Part shown: positions 14,101-25,064 of the stretch, one piece after another | How positions within the stretch are numbered: the first letter of the stretch is position 1 | How the letters are laid out: each line of letters begins with the position of its first letter | NCBI GenBank assembly: GCA_036897485.1 | Contig: JAYMTF010000262.1 | Coordinates: 1-42,008, forward strand | Source of the DNA: Pelargonium nanum | Lineage: Eukaryota; Streptophyta; Magnoliopsida; Geraniales; Geraniaceae | DNA: 42,008 nt | Direction: 5' to 3' | Notes under the pieces: model-generated | What the model saw: the letters and a program-made list of their open reading frames with translations, nothing else | Told to the model about the DNA's origin: nothing | Database searches by the model: none | Made by a program: the position numbers and the translations under genes

Positions 14101-17100
14101 GGCGATAGCAATATTTTTTCCAAAAGAAATAAGTCAAATCAACATTGACTTTTTACCATGTTACTGAGTTTTAGTTCAGAGGAGAGATAAAAATGAGAAT
14201 GAATGGTAGAGGAAGAAATAATTTTTTAAATAAAGGGTAAACTGGGTATTTAAATAAATAGGGGCATGTTCTTGTCACATGATGAAATTAAGAATGGTTT
14301 TCAGTTATAATAAACCAACGAAAGTTGGGGTGGAGATTATAGGGTAGCTGATTGTCGTGGGTGAAAAATCTAAGGTCGGTGATTAACGCGGAAAATTCAT
14401 GAGAGAATGTATGTGTTTATGGACAATACCACGGGGTGGTTTTATGTAATTACCCCATTATATTTTAAGGACTATATTATCCAAAAGGCTAAGAGTCCTC
14501 TTTTTAAGTTTGAAATTGATATTTATTTGAATCAGTTGAGTTTAAATAACACGGTATATATAAGTATATCTATTTCTTTAATAGTAACATGAAAGATCTA
14601 TTAAGTGCTGCAGCAGCAGACCCAACATAATGTTTATGGGTATTTTAACTAAAGAGGCGTGTCTTTTAAGAACCTGAATAGACAAACCGTACAAGCACCA
14701 TTAATCGAACCATGAGTTTAGCACCTTACCATGCCCGATTCTTATAAGCTTTCTTAATCCATGTGCATACCGCCTCACTCTAGGCCGATGTCCATCCAAA
14801 TTGATCCTTCCATAATACAATAAGTACATAGATAAGAAACTATTAACTTGGCAATAAAACATCATCATTTGTCAAAGTTTGAAAGGAATTAAATCAAAGA
14901 AATGAAAGACAACAAATGTACCTTTTTATTATAGCATAAAATATTTATAAGATATACAATGCATGAGCTAGGTAATTATTCAAAGAACCCCTTATCAAAT
15001 ACATAATGATCTGAGCAATTCCTATTCACAGTACACAAAGAAGTATGAAGAAACAAGCATTCTTCAGATCCTGTCAGAACTCAGGTAGTGTATTTTCAAT
15101 GTATTATTCAGAAGGAGGATGTATATCAAAACAATAAAAAAATTGAAAATGAGGGTGTTCTAAATTTGGTGACTTGTGGATAAATCTTTGAAGCTTGTTC
15201 ACTACTGATGGTTTTGGATTAGAATCTACAGAGTAAAATAATCCTCTTTTTGCTAAAAACATTACTTTTTTTTATCGGCGAAGATAATATAAGTATATTA
15301 ATAAAAATGCATAATTCCCAAGGAGGGAACCCAGCATTGAACAGTTACAAAGGCCTAAGCCAGTAACATTACGTTACAAGTGAAAAAACAAGCAAAGCTA
15401 AAGCCTTTAAACAAAACGTGACAATGAATCTGCTTTTAAGCAAAGCATGACAATGGATCTGCCAACCAAGACCCCAAGGACCACGAACTCGAGGGTGATT
15501 TCTGCACAAGGGAGGCTATTGAGAAAGAGAGGCATTTGATGCTCAGAACTGTCTTCTCAAGATCAGGGTCGACGCAGTTGGAAACTTTGTTATTCCTTGA
15601 CAGCCAAATCAACCACCAAGTAGTGTAACAAACTCCCGACCATTCCGAGGATGCTGGGGACCCAACGAGAAGGGACGTCCGGGATACTACTCGCTAAATT
15701 TTGGTAGAAGGTGTATTATTTTGTCAAGGTGCAGTTTAGCCTTGAATACTATTGACTGAAGTTAAAGGACAGGTGAAGATATAATCCAAAAAGTCATATT
15801 TATTGGATTTTGATACCCATTTGAGTTACGAGAAAATGATGTAAAAGGTGACAAACAAAAAGGTCCACAGAGTCATAGAAAGATGATAGCATAATGATCA
15901 AAAGGTGCTTTGAGTCATGTAAAATGCAATGAATGCAGCCTTGCTGACTACAGAACACAGAAGTTATTTAACTAAGCAATTGCCTAATCAAGCATGTTCT
16001 GAATCCATAAAAAGTAAGCATACTCAGCCTCCACGTTCAGTTTGTGTCTTCCACTACCCGCTCGTGAAATCTCAAACTCGCCCTGAAAAAGATTGACAGT
16101 AATACAAACGTAAGAAAGAATCAGTGAATCCAGTACCAATCAACCAAGGAACACTTTAATAATAGATTTAAGACAGCCAGTTTAATCAACAAAATAAGTT
16201 CCATTTTTTATATGGAATTTCGGCTTATATAATTAATTCAAAGGAATTATCTTTTCTTTTTATAATATCTTTACAAGTTAAACCCTACATTCTATCAAAA
16301 TTTCATTACATTACTTTAATGTATAAGTGATTTCCATGTACCTGTTGCTTGGCTTGATCAAATGCCTCCATCCATTTACGGGCTTCTCCAGCTGTAGCAC
16401 AGGCAATCTAGAAGCAAAAGAGTAGTCAATCAATAATGAGTTAGATCATTGATGGTGCAGGACAAACAAAAATAATACAGAAATTAAAAAGAAAAGAAGG
16501 AATCAGTAGAATGAAAGAATTAACATTTGAGAATAAAGGATTAGGAGATGAAAAGAAAGTAAGAATGATATCACAATTAGGTCTGAATTTTCAATATCAT
16601 AAAATCTGATTCAAAACTAACCATATATACTATTTATATATTATACAACCAAGTCCTATCCTAAAACAGTTAAGAAAATCCAACCAATCTACAAATTATT
16701 TCTAAAACAGACGACAAATCTAGGTCTCACCATATCCCAACCGATTCATAGCTCAATATGAAGGCCTATTAAGAAATAAGAATTTTATAGAAGGTATATT
16801 TATAATAGAAGCAAGCCCTAAGTCTCACCATATCCGGTATCACCAACTGATTCATAGCTCAATATTAAAATATGAAGGCTTATTAAGAGATAAATTTTTT
16901 TAATAAAAGTCTAACTATTAATTCGATTTGAGATTAATATACGTAGATGTTCATGAAACAATAATAAAAGCTTTAGTTAAAAGCACAAATTTGTTCTTTG
17001 AACTTCTGCATATGAATGTAATTTGGTCCCTTAGCTTCTTTTTTTAAAACTAAATTAGTTCATGAATTTTCAAATATTGACTCAAAATGGTCATTTGCCG

Positions 17101-20100
17101 CTAGTTTCCGTCAGATTCTCTTTTAAGTGATCTAACGCGGAATTTAAAATATATTAAATAATTATTTTTATTCAATTATATTGACGTACGTGCATAGTTT
17201 GTGCAAGCGCCCCCACACAACCCTACATGCATAGTAGGGGCTAGGTCCGGACCATCTCTAAAAACCTGAACCCGACTACAACCTGACCCGTTGCCGAAAT
17301 TGCCGGTACTAACATGCATCCGTCCCAAGTCATGGGATACCATTTGGTACCCACATCATCTCTATTATTATGTTATTGAGCCACAAATGTGACAAATTAG
17401 TTTTCGATCTAGGAAGATGCATGCAACTAGTAGATGAACCAAATCAACAATACACGATCTTGTCAAGAAATCATGATTGAGACAAACTATTTCTAAAGAG
17501 AAATTGAGACAAAACATTATACATGCATTGCAAACTAGACTAAATGAAGCCATAAAAGATATTCATTTAATAACTACTGTTAGAATCCCTGTAACTTATG
17601 TGATAGAGATGGTGTGATTTGAATTAGTTTAAATTTAGGGATTTTGATTTATCATGATTCAATCAGGTGCATTATAAATTGGGCATTCCCTATGTGAATA
17701 GATATCAATTTTTTCTCAAATCTTCACACCTAAAATGGTCCTCAATTAATTTATATAATCAGTTGAGTAATATGATATATGAAGCATATGTGAAGATACC
17801 TATACTCCTCTACCGCACATTGCATTTTATGAACTGGACACATTTGTTCAGTGAATATACACTGTCAACATCCATGTCTAACGCTCTGCTAACGAACATT
17901 ACATTTTTTTAGTAAGAACCCACGGTTAGATTATATCATCACTGCCTCGCCGGCCTATTATATTGTTTCTTTCATATGGAGTTGCCCAAAACAGTAGAAG
18001 GGCCGAAGAAGGATCAAACAATCCTTGCTAGTTCCCCAGTTTAAGTCATAATCTTATTCAGGATAGTGCAGTCATGCCTTCTATTACTTAGACAAGAGGA
18101 CAAACTATCAAGGGCATTATGTGTTACTGTGGTCATAATGAAGAGTTCTTCAAGATGGGCTAATATCTCACGACAACCCGAGGCCTATTGACTGAGTGGT
18201 TACCTAGATGTTTTCTGTCCAGTTATTTCCTTTTCACTTAAAATAACTCACGGTAATGACTAATGAGAGCAACTTGCCTTCGGAGGAAAATTTAAGAGGC
18301 AAAGCTGGTAAATGTTTGTTGGGTATTTAGGTCAAAGGCAATGCCATATAGACTATGGACAGTATAGTAATGCTTTTCAGGGTAGATTCATAAAGCCTTG
18401 TACTGTGAGAAGTTTATATCAAACTTGCATCTTATCATCAGATAACAATTGGTTTAACCTGTAGAATCAAGTCAAACATCAAGTATAAAACCTATACATC
18501 CTCTCCAGAATTGCAACAGGAGCAAGATATTTTATGCCAAATATAATAAAAGCTATTTACTCATAATTAGTGGTAAAAAAAAGTCAAAACTAAGTAATGG
18601 AAAAATCAGAACTTACTTCTCCTTTTTTTGCCTCATCCAACCTGTTGAAAAAGCGTAGAACATAAACATCCTACAAAGAGAAAACAAAATGAATGCTATG
18701 GAGAAAATTTAGGTCCTGTAAACTTCTCAAGCTAAAAGATCAAAATTATATGATCCAAAAGCCATTCACAAACATAATCAACTTTTAGATGGATAAACAG
18801 AAATTGCTATAACATATTATGAGACAAAATAAACAATGACAAGAACCCCAAACAAATTTTGACCTTTATATCTGCCAAAAACAGAAATGAAATGGCCGTA
18901 CCCCTTGATTCACCCTCCGACGTCCCATCTCCTCAACCATAAAAGCAGGCCCTATGACGCCCTTCCTAATGGGTTTCTGGACCAAGAAAAAGTTGAAAAT
19001 GAACTATAAGCATTCACTAGAGAATAATAAGAAAACATGCAATTAATTGAAGTCTTTGTGTTTGAAACGTAGAAACCAACTTTTGGCAAACCATACGTAT
19101 GCCGTGCAAGTATATTAAAATGGTCCCTTACATACATAGCAAAATACAGCAATATAAAACATTTTGGAGCAAGATGACAATAGACAATCACGTGCACTTG
19201 AATACATAGGAGAAGGTGAGCCCCCACTAGTACGTAGTCAGACCAAAAGTTTACCACATCTAATTTTCAACTCACTAGCGCCTCATACTAACTAGAAATA
19301 TTTAAGTACTTTTCAGGTACACAAATGAGAACTAGTAAGTTGCGTTCCCTTTCAGCTTGTTTGATTTAAAGAATCGATTTGCAACCTTAGGTGGGTTACT
19401 TTGTGCAGTTAAGATAAGGTTGACAATTGATATCAAAATGATTATTCATCTCCAATAGATGCATACACAAAAGGAACGCACAGTGAGTGTGCCATCTATT
19501 TATATTTGATATCTACTCTACTACACAGTTCTGACTTTTTTTCCTTCTCTACATTAGCAGTCACCTAGTTCTCCCAATGTTGGTCTTTGGATACATGGAA
19601 GCAGAGGTTGCATCTCCTAGTTGGCATTCTTCTTCAAATATTCAATACCTATTCCATTGAATTTGAAAATCGCAGTTGCCATGTATAAAGTTAATTGTCT
19701 TGTCGTCAAAGTTAATTCCACTGAGCTTCTCGCATGCAAACTTCAATACTGAAAAGCATCAGCTTCTAATATTTGAAAATGGAATGACTACCAACCCCAT
19801 ATTCACCACTCACCAAGTTTTTCCCAACATCATTACATTTCAACTTCTCAACTTTCAGGCTATTTATTCCGCTTACCTTTACCACTTTTCTCAAATCTCT
19901 AAATGACTAAATCCCAATCCCATTTCCTCAACCCAACAGCAAAATCTCATCCTAACATTTCCATTAGATCACACCCCCTCTACTTTTTCCTCCCTAGTTG
20001 ATCTCAATCGTCACATTACAACCACCAGCTCATAAAAATTCAAACTAACAACAATAATTTTAAAAAATCATTTCACAACCAAACATATTCACTGAACTTT

Positions 20101-20731
20101 CAGAAAGTCACCATTTTAGTCCCCGAACTTAATAAATAGTCCCTCAACTTTCAGGTTATGTGCTTCGCTTACCTTTACCAAATTACCTCCCAAGCCACTT
20201 TTCTCAAATCTCTAAATAACTAAATCCCAATCCCATTTCCTCATCCCAACAGCAAAATCTAACCCTACCATTACCATGAGATCACAATTCACACCCCATC
20301 TATTTTTTCCTCCCTAGTTGATCAAAATCGTCACATTACAACCACCAGCTCATAAAAATTCAAACTAACAACAATAATTTAAAAAATCATTTCACAGCCA
20401 AACATGCATTCAACATCTCAATCCCCAAAATGCATAAACTAGAACAACAAAATGAAAAGTAGACCAAAACGAAAAAGGCTTATACAAAAGAGAAGAGAAA
20501 TGGAGGAACATAGAATCATACAATGCCGGGGTTCTCGTGAGGATCGCGCTTGTACATCTCGACGTACTTGCCTCGAATGAACAAGAATCGGAGATGGCAA
20601 TACTCGTGTCCGATCGAATTGGTCCCAATATGATACACCCATCCGAAATACTCAAACGTGCCTCTGTCCTCCCCTCCCGACGCGCTTCCCTCCGATCCCG
20701 TGCTCGCCACCGGTTTCAACATCGGCTCCAT
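2180..20731 (-). CDS. EDR2: EDR2-like PH-START-DUF1336 lipid-binding protein
   Basis: EDR2 (Enhanced Disease Resistance 2) proteins bind phosphoinositides and lipids at membranes and, in Arabidopsis, restrain salicylate-linked cell death and powdery-mildew resistance. I join 22 exons (minus strand): 20731-20522, 18976-18902, 18670-18617, 16407-16342, 16082-16024, 14806-14730, 13263-13138, 12888-12854, 12121-12021, 11943-11848, 11061-10997, 10309-10238, 9848-9678, 8503-8307, 8209-8143, 7634-7459, 6655-6554, 5168-5121, 4563-4420, 4317-4222, 3332-3231, 2272-2180. All junctions are GT-AG and phases agree; the total is 2232 nt, 743 aa, close to the family length of about 720. Domains: PH about 27-135 (HIGTNSIGHEYCHLRFLFIRG, KPIRKGVIGP, exon 4 tryptophan), START about 200-405 (WQSKRDFVFSRQW, IPYALLCQVAG), an acidic Ser/Asp/Glu linker about 426-467, DUF1336 about 495-735 (SNCWTSPTGLGFMIRGKTYL, VDWFKVDK, IDVDIGSSSVARSV). 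The start is the ATG before EPMLKP; an in-frame upstream ATG adds only a low-complexity extension. It could equally be the paralogue EDR2L. Introns make up 88% of the locus. Confidence 0.93.
2718..2947. mobile_element. Stowaway-type MITE in EDR2 intron 21
   Basis: The left end ctccttccatcctaaaatga and the inverted complement of the right end (caccctccgtctcaaaatga) match apart from a few substitutions. Each end is flanked by TA, the Tc1/mariner target. The ends fit the Stowaway consensus CTCCCTCCGT. The body is AT-rich and non-coding. Confidence 0.8.
5620..5990 (-). mobile_element. LINE 3' fragment (zf-RVT region), EDR2 intron 17
   Basis: On the minus strand, near 5950-5915, one frame reads WWFIWLSRNQVV, the typical tail of the zinc-binding region after plant LINE reverse transcriptases. 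A T-rich stretch at about 5620-5635 would be the poly(A) tail read in reverse. The fragment is 5'-truncated and interrupted by stops. I found no flanking duplication. Confidence 0.6.
6228..6456. mobile_element. Diverged Stowaway-type MITE in EDR2 intron 17
   Basis: The left end caccctctataccaaaatga and the right end tcattttatgacagaagga are imperfect inverted repeats of the same family as the MITEs at 2718 and 32599. The copy is clearly older than those, with more substitutions, and lies just downstream (in plus coordinates left) of exon 17. Confidence 0.6.
13491..14455. mobile_element. Nested foldback element in EDR2 intron 6
   Basis: The ends are inverted repeats: gggtaattgcataaaaccac at the left and gtggttttatgtaattaccc at the right. 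Homology continues inward for about 300 bases per arm (compare 13491-13790 with the reverse complement of 14180-14455). The centre holds two consecutive hairpins, about 13791-13987 and 14000-14180, which also resemble each other. Flanks are similar but not identical (aaatatttt versus attatattt), which would suit an old 9-bp Mutator-type duplication. No transposase is encoded, so the element is non-autonomous. Confidence 0.75.
15268..15720 (-). mobile_element. LINE 3' fragment, EDR2 intron 5
   Basis: Minus-strand reading near 15618-15580 gives WWLIWLSRNNKVS, the conserved tail of the zf-RVT domain of plant LINE open reading frames. The left edge is a T8 run followed by atcggcgaagataata, which on the minus strand is a LINE 3' end with a poly(A) tail. 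It is 5'-truncated and carries stops. Confidence 0.65.
16725..16900. repeat. Diverged tandem repeat, EDR2 intron 3
   Basis: Two copies of a block beginning tctcaccatatcc and containing gattcatagctcaatat and tgaaggc(c/t)tattaaga lie about 100 bases apart (about 16725-16790 and 16825-16895). The second copy has short insertions. The block has no coding sense. Confidence 0.65.
19853..20405. repeat. Two-copy tandem duplication (~314-bp unit), EDR2 intron 1
   Basis: The block running from ctttcaggctatttattccg through aaaatcatttcacaaccaaa repeats with an offset of about 314-319 bases. Both copies share ctcaaatctctaaat, gttgat, cgtcacattacaaccaccag and ctcataaaaattcaaactaa. The copies are highly similar with small indels. 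The duplication abuts exon 1 of the gene. Confidence 0.85.
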
Positions 20732-21880
20732 TTTTTCCCCGGAGCGCTCCGATTCTTGCTCTCTCTCTGCTTCTGGCTCTGTTTTTTTTTTTTTTTTGTT
20801 TCTTATGTTTCCGTTTTTTCTGTTTTCTGATTCTTTAACGCGGTGCAGATCTGGAGGGAAAATTAATAAGTAGACGAAATTGAAGAAATGTGGTGAACGG
20901 GACATAAGTGTCGCTTATTTGATATTTTTTTCCTATTTATTAATTTATAAAATCGAGCCAATTTTTTCTTGATATTGTATTATTGGTACGTAGAGTTTTA
21001 TTATGTAGGTTATGACTTGTCAGGATCAAGTGTAGCATTTTGTGTGGGTCCCGCCGTCGGCCTGCGGTTCTTACGCGACTTCCACGTGTCGTGTAGACAA
21101 ATACGGAGAGAGAGAGTTATGGAAGATCCGTCCGACGATAACGACCTGCCGTTGAATTCGCAAATTGTTCAACGCTCAAAATATCCTAAACCAACAATTG
21201 CTATGTGGAGGCTGTTTCACCCTTGATATTTTGTCTGTTTGGTTGGCTAGACCACGGGTTTTTTATTTTAAAAAAAAGTAATCAACTTAATGCTTAACAT
21301 TTATATATGTTCAATGAATTTGTGGATATGAAAGGTGTAATTTGGTTATTTTTCTATCGTTTTAACAAATGATGGATAGCTGAGACTGTAGAATAAGATG
21401 TGATCAAGGTATAAGTCGAAATATAACTTAGAATGATGAACTATGGTGACAAACATGATAACGTTTATGTACATTGTCATGGACCGTGAAAGAATGCACA
21501 TAGAAGTCGGTTACTATTAGAAGACTATTTGAGTAAGGACTTCACCATTTGAACACGGGATGGAGACGATATATATAAATCTATTGTGATAATGCATTAT
21601 TATCACAACAATTTTGGACTTGAAATTATAAAGACCTTGCGTTAAAGAATTTTCACGAAAATTGAAGTCTTTCAAAACTAAGAAGTTTCATTTTTAAGAT
21701 TCATTTGTGTCATTAACATAATTTGAGCTATCAAGTTATCTCTATAATTCTCATTCACACACTCATATTTCACAATGGTACTACAAATTATGACTTTCAT
21801 GCTCGATGTAATTTGCATGGGTTCTCTCATGAATTTTGTTTATCCCTGTGCCATCTTGTGGTTTGCAAGCCCTTAGTCAT
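20732..21880. promoter_or_regulatory. Leader and promoter region of the EDR2-type gene
   Basis: This is the 5' side of the minus-strand gene. A long pyrimidine tract (plus-strand T16 near 20784-20799) lies just upstream of the start codon and would be an A-rich leader in the transcript. No convincing TATA box was found, and no protein-coding gene is supported here. Confidence 0.4.
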
Positions 21881-22413
21881 CAAGCTAAATAAGTGTTTTT
21901 TTAGATAAAAAATAAAACAATTTTATTGCATCCAAGAAAGTTACAATTACTAAAGGGACCTGAAGGCCAATCCAACTATCAAAGTCTGACATAGAAATCA
22001 CAGACTGTGTAAGTGCTCGAGTCACAAAATCGCAGACTCACTAACATAAAAAAACAAAAACCAATAAAACTACACAAGATGAGTCAGATGTCTCTGAAAG
22101 CTAAACCAAAGGCACTGGCACTGGAAGCCTCCCCTTCGATCTGAATCAAGTGAGCTACTCCTCCGACTCGAACTCCACTGCGACACCACCGCACGACACT
22201 CTGCACAAAACAACTAGAAAACCCAAACTTGTCCACATGACAAGAAACCCAAAACTCACCGTCCTGATGAGAAAGTCCGTTTTTTCCTCGGAAGAATATG
22301 AGATTATTCAATTAGGTGGTTCAAAGAAAATTTATAGGTAAAAAACTAGAGAAGACGATTAGGGTTTCCAGAGAAAAGGAGAGAGAAAAATATGACCAAG
22401 CTAAATAAGTGTT
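21881..22413 (-). mobile_element. 499-bp retroposed insert with 17-bp target-site duplication
   Basis: The 17-mer caagctaaataagtgtt is present at 21881-21897 and identically at 22397-22413. The 499 bases between begin with a T-run on the plus strand, i.e. they end on the minus strand in poly(A) preceded by an AATAAA-like signal. The minus-strand 5' end (tctctctccttttctctgga, then aaccctaatcg) resembles the leader of an ordinary plant mRNA. A minus-strand reading frame of about 75 codons lies inside (22311-22084). This is target-primed reverse transcription: either a processed retrocopy of a short mRNA or a short non-LTR element. The perfect duplication implies fairly recent insertion. Confidence 0.85.
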
Positions 22414-23088
22414 AAAGTCCAAAAGAGAGACTCCTAGATATAACAATAAGAATTCTACGACAACACTTTTTTAAGTGTTTTGTTCACCCTAAATTAACAA
22501 GACGCACCAATAGTTTATGACGATTATGCATGCATTTAATTTGACTTTTACTTCTGTATCATTTTTTTTAATCTTACTTTAGCCTTGTACCGTTTGCTTT
22601 CATCTTGCTCATTTTTTAGACTGAAGACCCAATAATTATGCACGACTATTCTCTTTACCGGCAAAACGGTTAAATCCTAAGTTTCGTTTGTCAGTAAAGA
22701 ACTCATCTCATATTCCATGATTACATGCCAATAATATATTCGAATGTTTAGTATCTTTCAACTAAATTCATTATGTGAAACGTTGATACTCGTCATTTAT
22801 GCCCGGATGAAATAATAGATAGTGATCAGGAGACTATTTTGATAATTTGTTATTAAAACAGCATAAAATTAAATTATGTACTAAAATTAGAAGACACCAG
22901 TAATGGGGGATTATTTTACTTTAAAATAGTTTATATTTATTTATTAACCATACTAGGAATTAATTTAGGTACTAAAATAATTGCCATAATCGTACTTGGA
23001 ATTAATTTAGGGCTGAGTGAGAGTAGTGAACAGCGGCGAGGCGGCTGTTATGATTCTTTAATTAAAAACTCACGTTATTTCCTTTCCC
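22414..23088. other. AT-rich spacer upstream of the PNRC/EDC1-like gene
   Basis: No gene, RNA or clear mobile element was seen. The last 100 bases become less AT-rich as the promoter of the downstream gene is approached. Confidence 0.5.
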
Positions 23089-23096
23089 TATATATA
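23089..23096 (+). promoter_or_regulatory. TATA box of the PNRC/EDC1-like gene
   Basis: tatatata-type box in the context cctatatatagag, about 85-90 bases before the start codon at 23180, leaving room for a leader of about 55 bases. Confidence 0.65.
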
Positions 23097-23179
23097 GAGT
23101 CTGAGACAGATCCCCAATTTCCACATCACGACACAATCTCTAATATTTATTCGTAATTCCCCAAATCGAATCAACGACA

Positions 23180-23620
23180 ATGGGGACATCAATTCTTCTT
23201 CCCCAAGACTGCCTTCGAGATCGAGCCCTCTCGCCTCCCGGAAACCCTCATCCGTACCGCTCCCGACACCGGAAGCGGAGCCCCGTCCAGGCCAGCTCCA
23301 TGGTGGTGAAGTCGCCGGCGCAGAACCTGGTCATGGGCCAGGTCAAGATCCTAAAGCGCGGCGAGGCATGCGATTTCGGCGCCGTCGCGGCCGTGGAGGA
23401 AAACCAGAAGGCACGGAAGGGGAAGGCGAAGAAGCGTAATCAGGAGGTCGATTTGGCGCTGGGATCGACGGATCGGCTTGGTCCTGAGCCCGAGACGCTC
23501 CGGAGGCAGATCAAGGCCTCGGATACGAGAGTCGTAGGTGGAGTTTACGCCGGATCGGCGGTTTTCGCGTCCCCGCCGCCTAGTTCTCTTCCGGTGCCGG
23601 GTTTTTTGCATTCCGGGTGA
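23180..23620 (+). CDS. PNRC/Edc1-like short proline-rich protein
   Basis: An intronless, GC-rich gene of 146 codons in an AT-rich neighbourhood. The start ATG has a good plant context (acgacaATGg) and lies downstream of a TATA box. Three blocks are recognisable: N-terminal MGTSILLPQDCL (1-12), central NLVMGQVKILKRGE (49-62), and C-terminal YAGSAVF (123-129) followed by PPPSSLPVPGF (132-142). This order matches a plant family annotated around the PNRC motif. In yeast Edc1/Edc2 and human PNRC2 the YAG segment contacts and activates Dcp2, and the LPxP segment binds the EVH1 domain of Dcp1, so a role in cytoplasmic mRNA decapping is a reasonable inference, not shown here. The middle is basic and Lys/Arg-rich (about 80-90), probably disordered. 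The aromatic of the YAG block sits one residue later than usual. Confidence 0.82.
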   Translation: MGTSILLPQDCLRDRALSPPGNPHPYRSRHRKRSPVQASSMVVKSPAQNLVMGQVKILKRGEACDFGAVAAVEENQKARKGKAKKRNQEVDLALGSTDRLGPEPETLRRQIKASDTRVVGGVYAGSAVFASPPPSSLPVPGFLHSG

Positions 23621-25064
23621 ATAATTAACGATTCTGTTGACGTATGCGAATGGTTGATGAGTTCTTCTTCCATGGAAGCCTGTGTTTGTTTGGTCTGATC
23701 TCATGGTGTTCCTTTATTTTTTCAAGAGGAAGAGCCTTGAGCAGGAGCGCAGATAATTTTAGTCAAGATTGAAGAAGTTGAGGCTTAATTTATACGTCTG
23801 TTGCCTGATTATATCATGATTATCAGCTAGAATATGGGGTTTGGGTTCTTGTTAGCTATATGCATGGTTCCTCTTAAATTCTATTGCATTGCTCTACAAT
23901 AACAGCTGTGATGTGAATACAGCCTTTGGAAACTTTATGGCTTGAGTTGTATGCTTTTGTTATCATCTCTTGTGACTGAGCCTTGTGCCTGGGAAAATTT
24001 GGAACTCATGAGAATAATTATTCTGATGAATTATGTTTGGATTCTGTGTTGGTTCATCTTTTCGAAAAATCATATTAAAAGTGTTTATGTAACATCAGTC
24101 AATGTGTTTATTAAAAGTCAATCCTTTTAAAAAGGATGGCGTTGTAATATTCATTCAATATCAGAAGGAATTGCATCAATTGCATCATCATAAAAGCCAA
24201 CCCGCACAATATCCCTATGTCCACAATGTTTGGTTCATCCCATAATTTTTTTTAAAAGTTTCGTCAAGTATGCTACAATAGTCATTTGATCTCGAGACGA
24301 CCACACAATATCCCTTTGAATATGAAAAATGTGATTTCCATGCTACATAACCATATGGTTAGTTATAGCAGAAGGTGATGATCAACAAATTTCAATTTAG
24401 ATTTTGTGTTTAAAGAGACGAACATGGTTGTACGCTCTGTCAAGTAATTGTCTTCATCGTGAGACTTGAAAACCAGAATCATTATGGAATGATAGGAACG
24501 ATGGAGAGAATAAGAATTGTTGTAGTCTAACTTATCATTAACCATGGCAACAAAACAATGGAGAGAATAAGAATTGTTGGAGTCTAACTTATCATTAACC
24601 ATGGCAACAAGAATTGGCTATAAAAGTTTCAAAAAAAGAAAAAAGAAGAATTGGCAATTAAAAAAAAAGGGTTTACCACTCTAATAGCAATACCGTATAG
24701 AAGATGAAGAAGAGTATATACTTCCTAACTATTTTTGAAGTAGAGTATACAAATAAATGGTTCGAGCATCAGTTGTTACACTTGCTTATAAAAAAAATCA
24801 CATAAATACAATAGTAGTTTACTATGATTGTGTTGTTCTAGAATTGTAATCAAGCTATTTGAACATGAAAGATTACATAATTTAAGTTGATGGGAAGGAC
24901 TCTAGTATCTTTGGCTTTATTTTGCAGGATGTTTCAACCATTGAAACTCAATTTGGCAATGAATTTTTATTTACGGGTTGGTCTGCGAACCGAGTGGACA
25001 AAGGGTGTTATTTGTCTAAATTTTGTTTCTTTTTGAGTTTTTTTAAAATAAAAACTGAATATTC
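23621..25064. other. Spacer between the PNRC-like and DUF247 genes
   Basis: The first few hundred bases must contain the 3' untranslated region of the PNRC-like gene. The rest is AT-rich, with one recent tandem duplication (24501-24611). I see no supported gene. Confidence 0.5.
24501..24611. repeat. 57-bp tandem duplication
   Basis: atggagagaataagaattgt starts at 24501 and again at 24558; both copies run through cttatcattaaccatggcaa. They differ at only about one base (ttgtag versus ttggag) before the junction, so the event is recent. The unit is 19 codons long, but the flanking sequence is not convincingly coding. Confidence 0.85.

Noticed and set aside
19853..20405. Repeat block considered as a CRISPR-like or satellite array
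   Set aside because: Only two long copies with no spacers; it is a simple tandem duplication.
20969..21226. 85-codon plus-strand frame upstream of the EDR2-type gene
   Set aside because: No recognisable domain, mixed composition, and it lies in promoter sequence; the MEDPSDDND part looks protein-like but has no support.
22084..22311. 75-codon minus-strand frame as a separate gene
   Set aside because: It lies wholly inside the 499-bp retroposed insert and is explained by it.
23351..23704. 117-codon minus-strand frame
   Set aside because: It is the antisense shadow of the GC-rich PNRC/Edc1-like gene.
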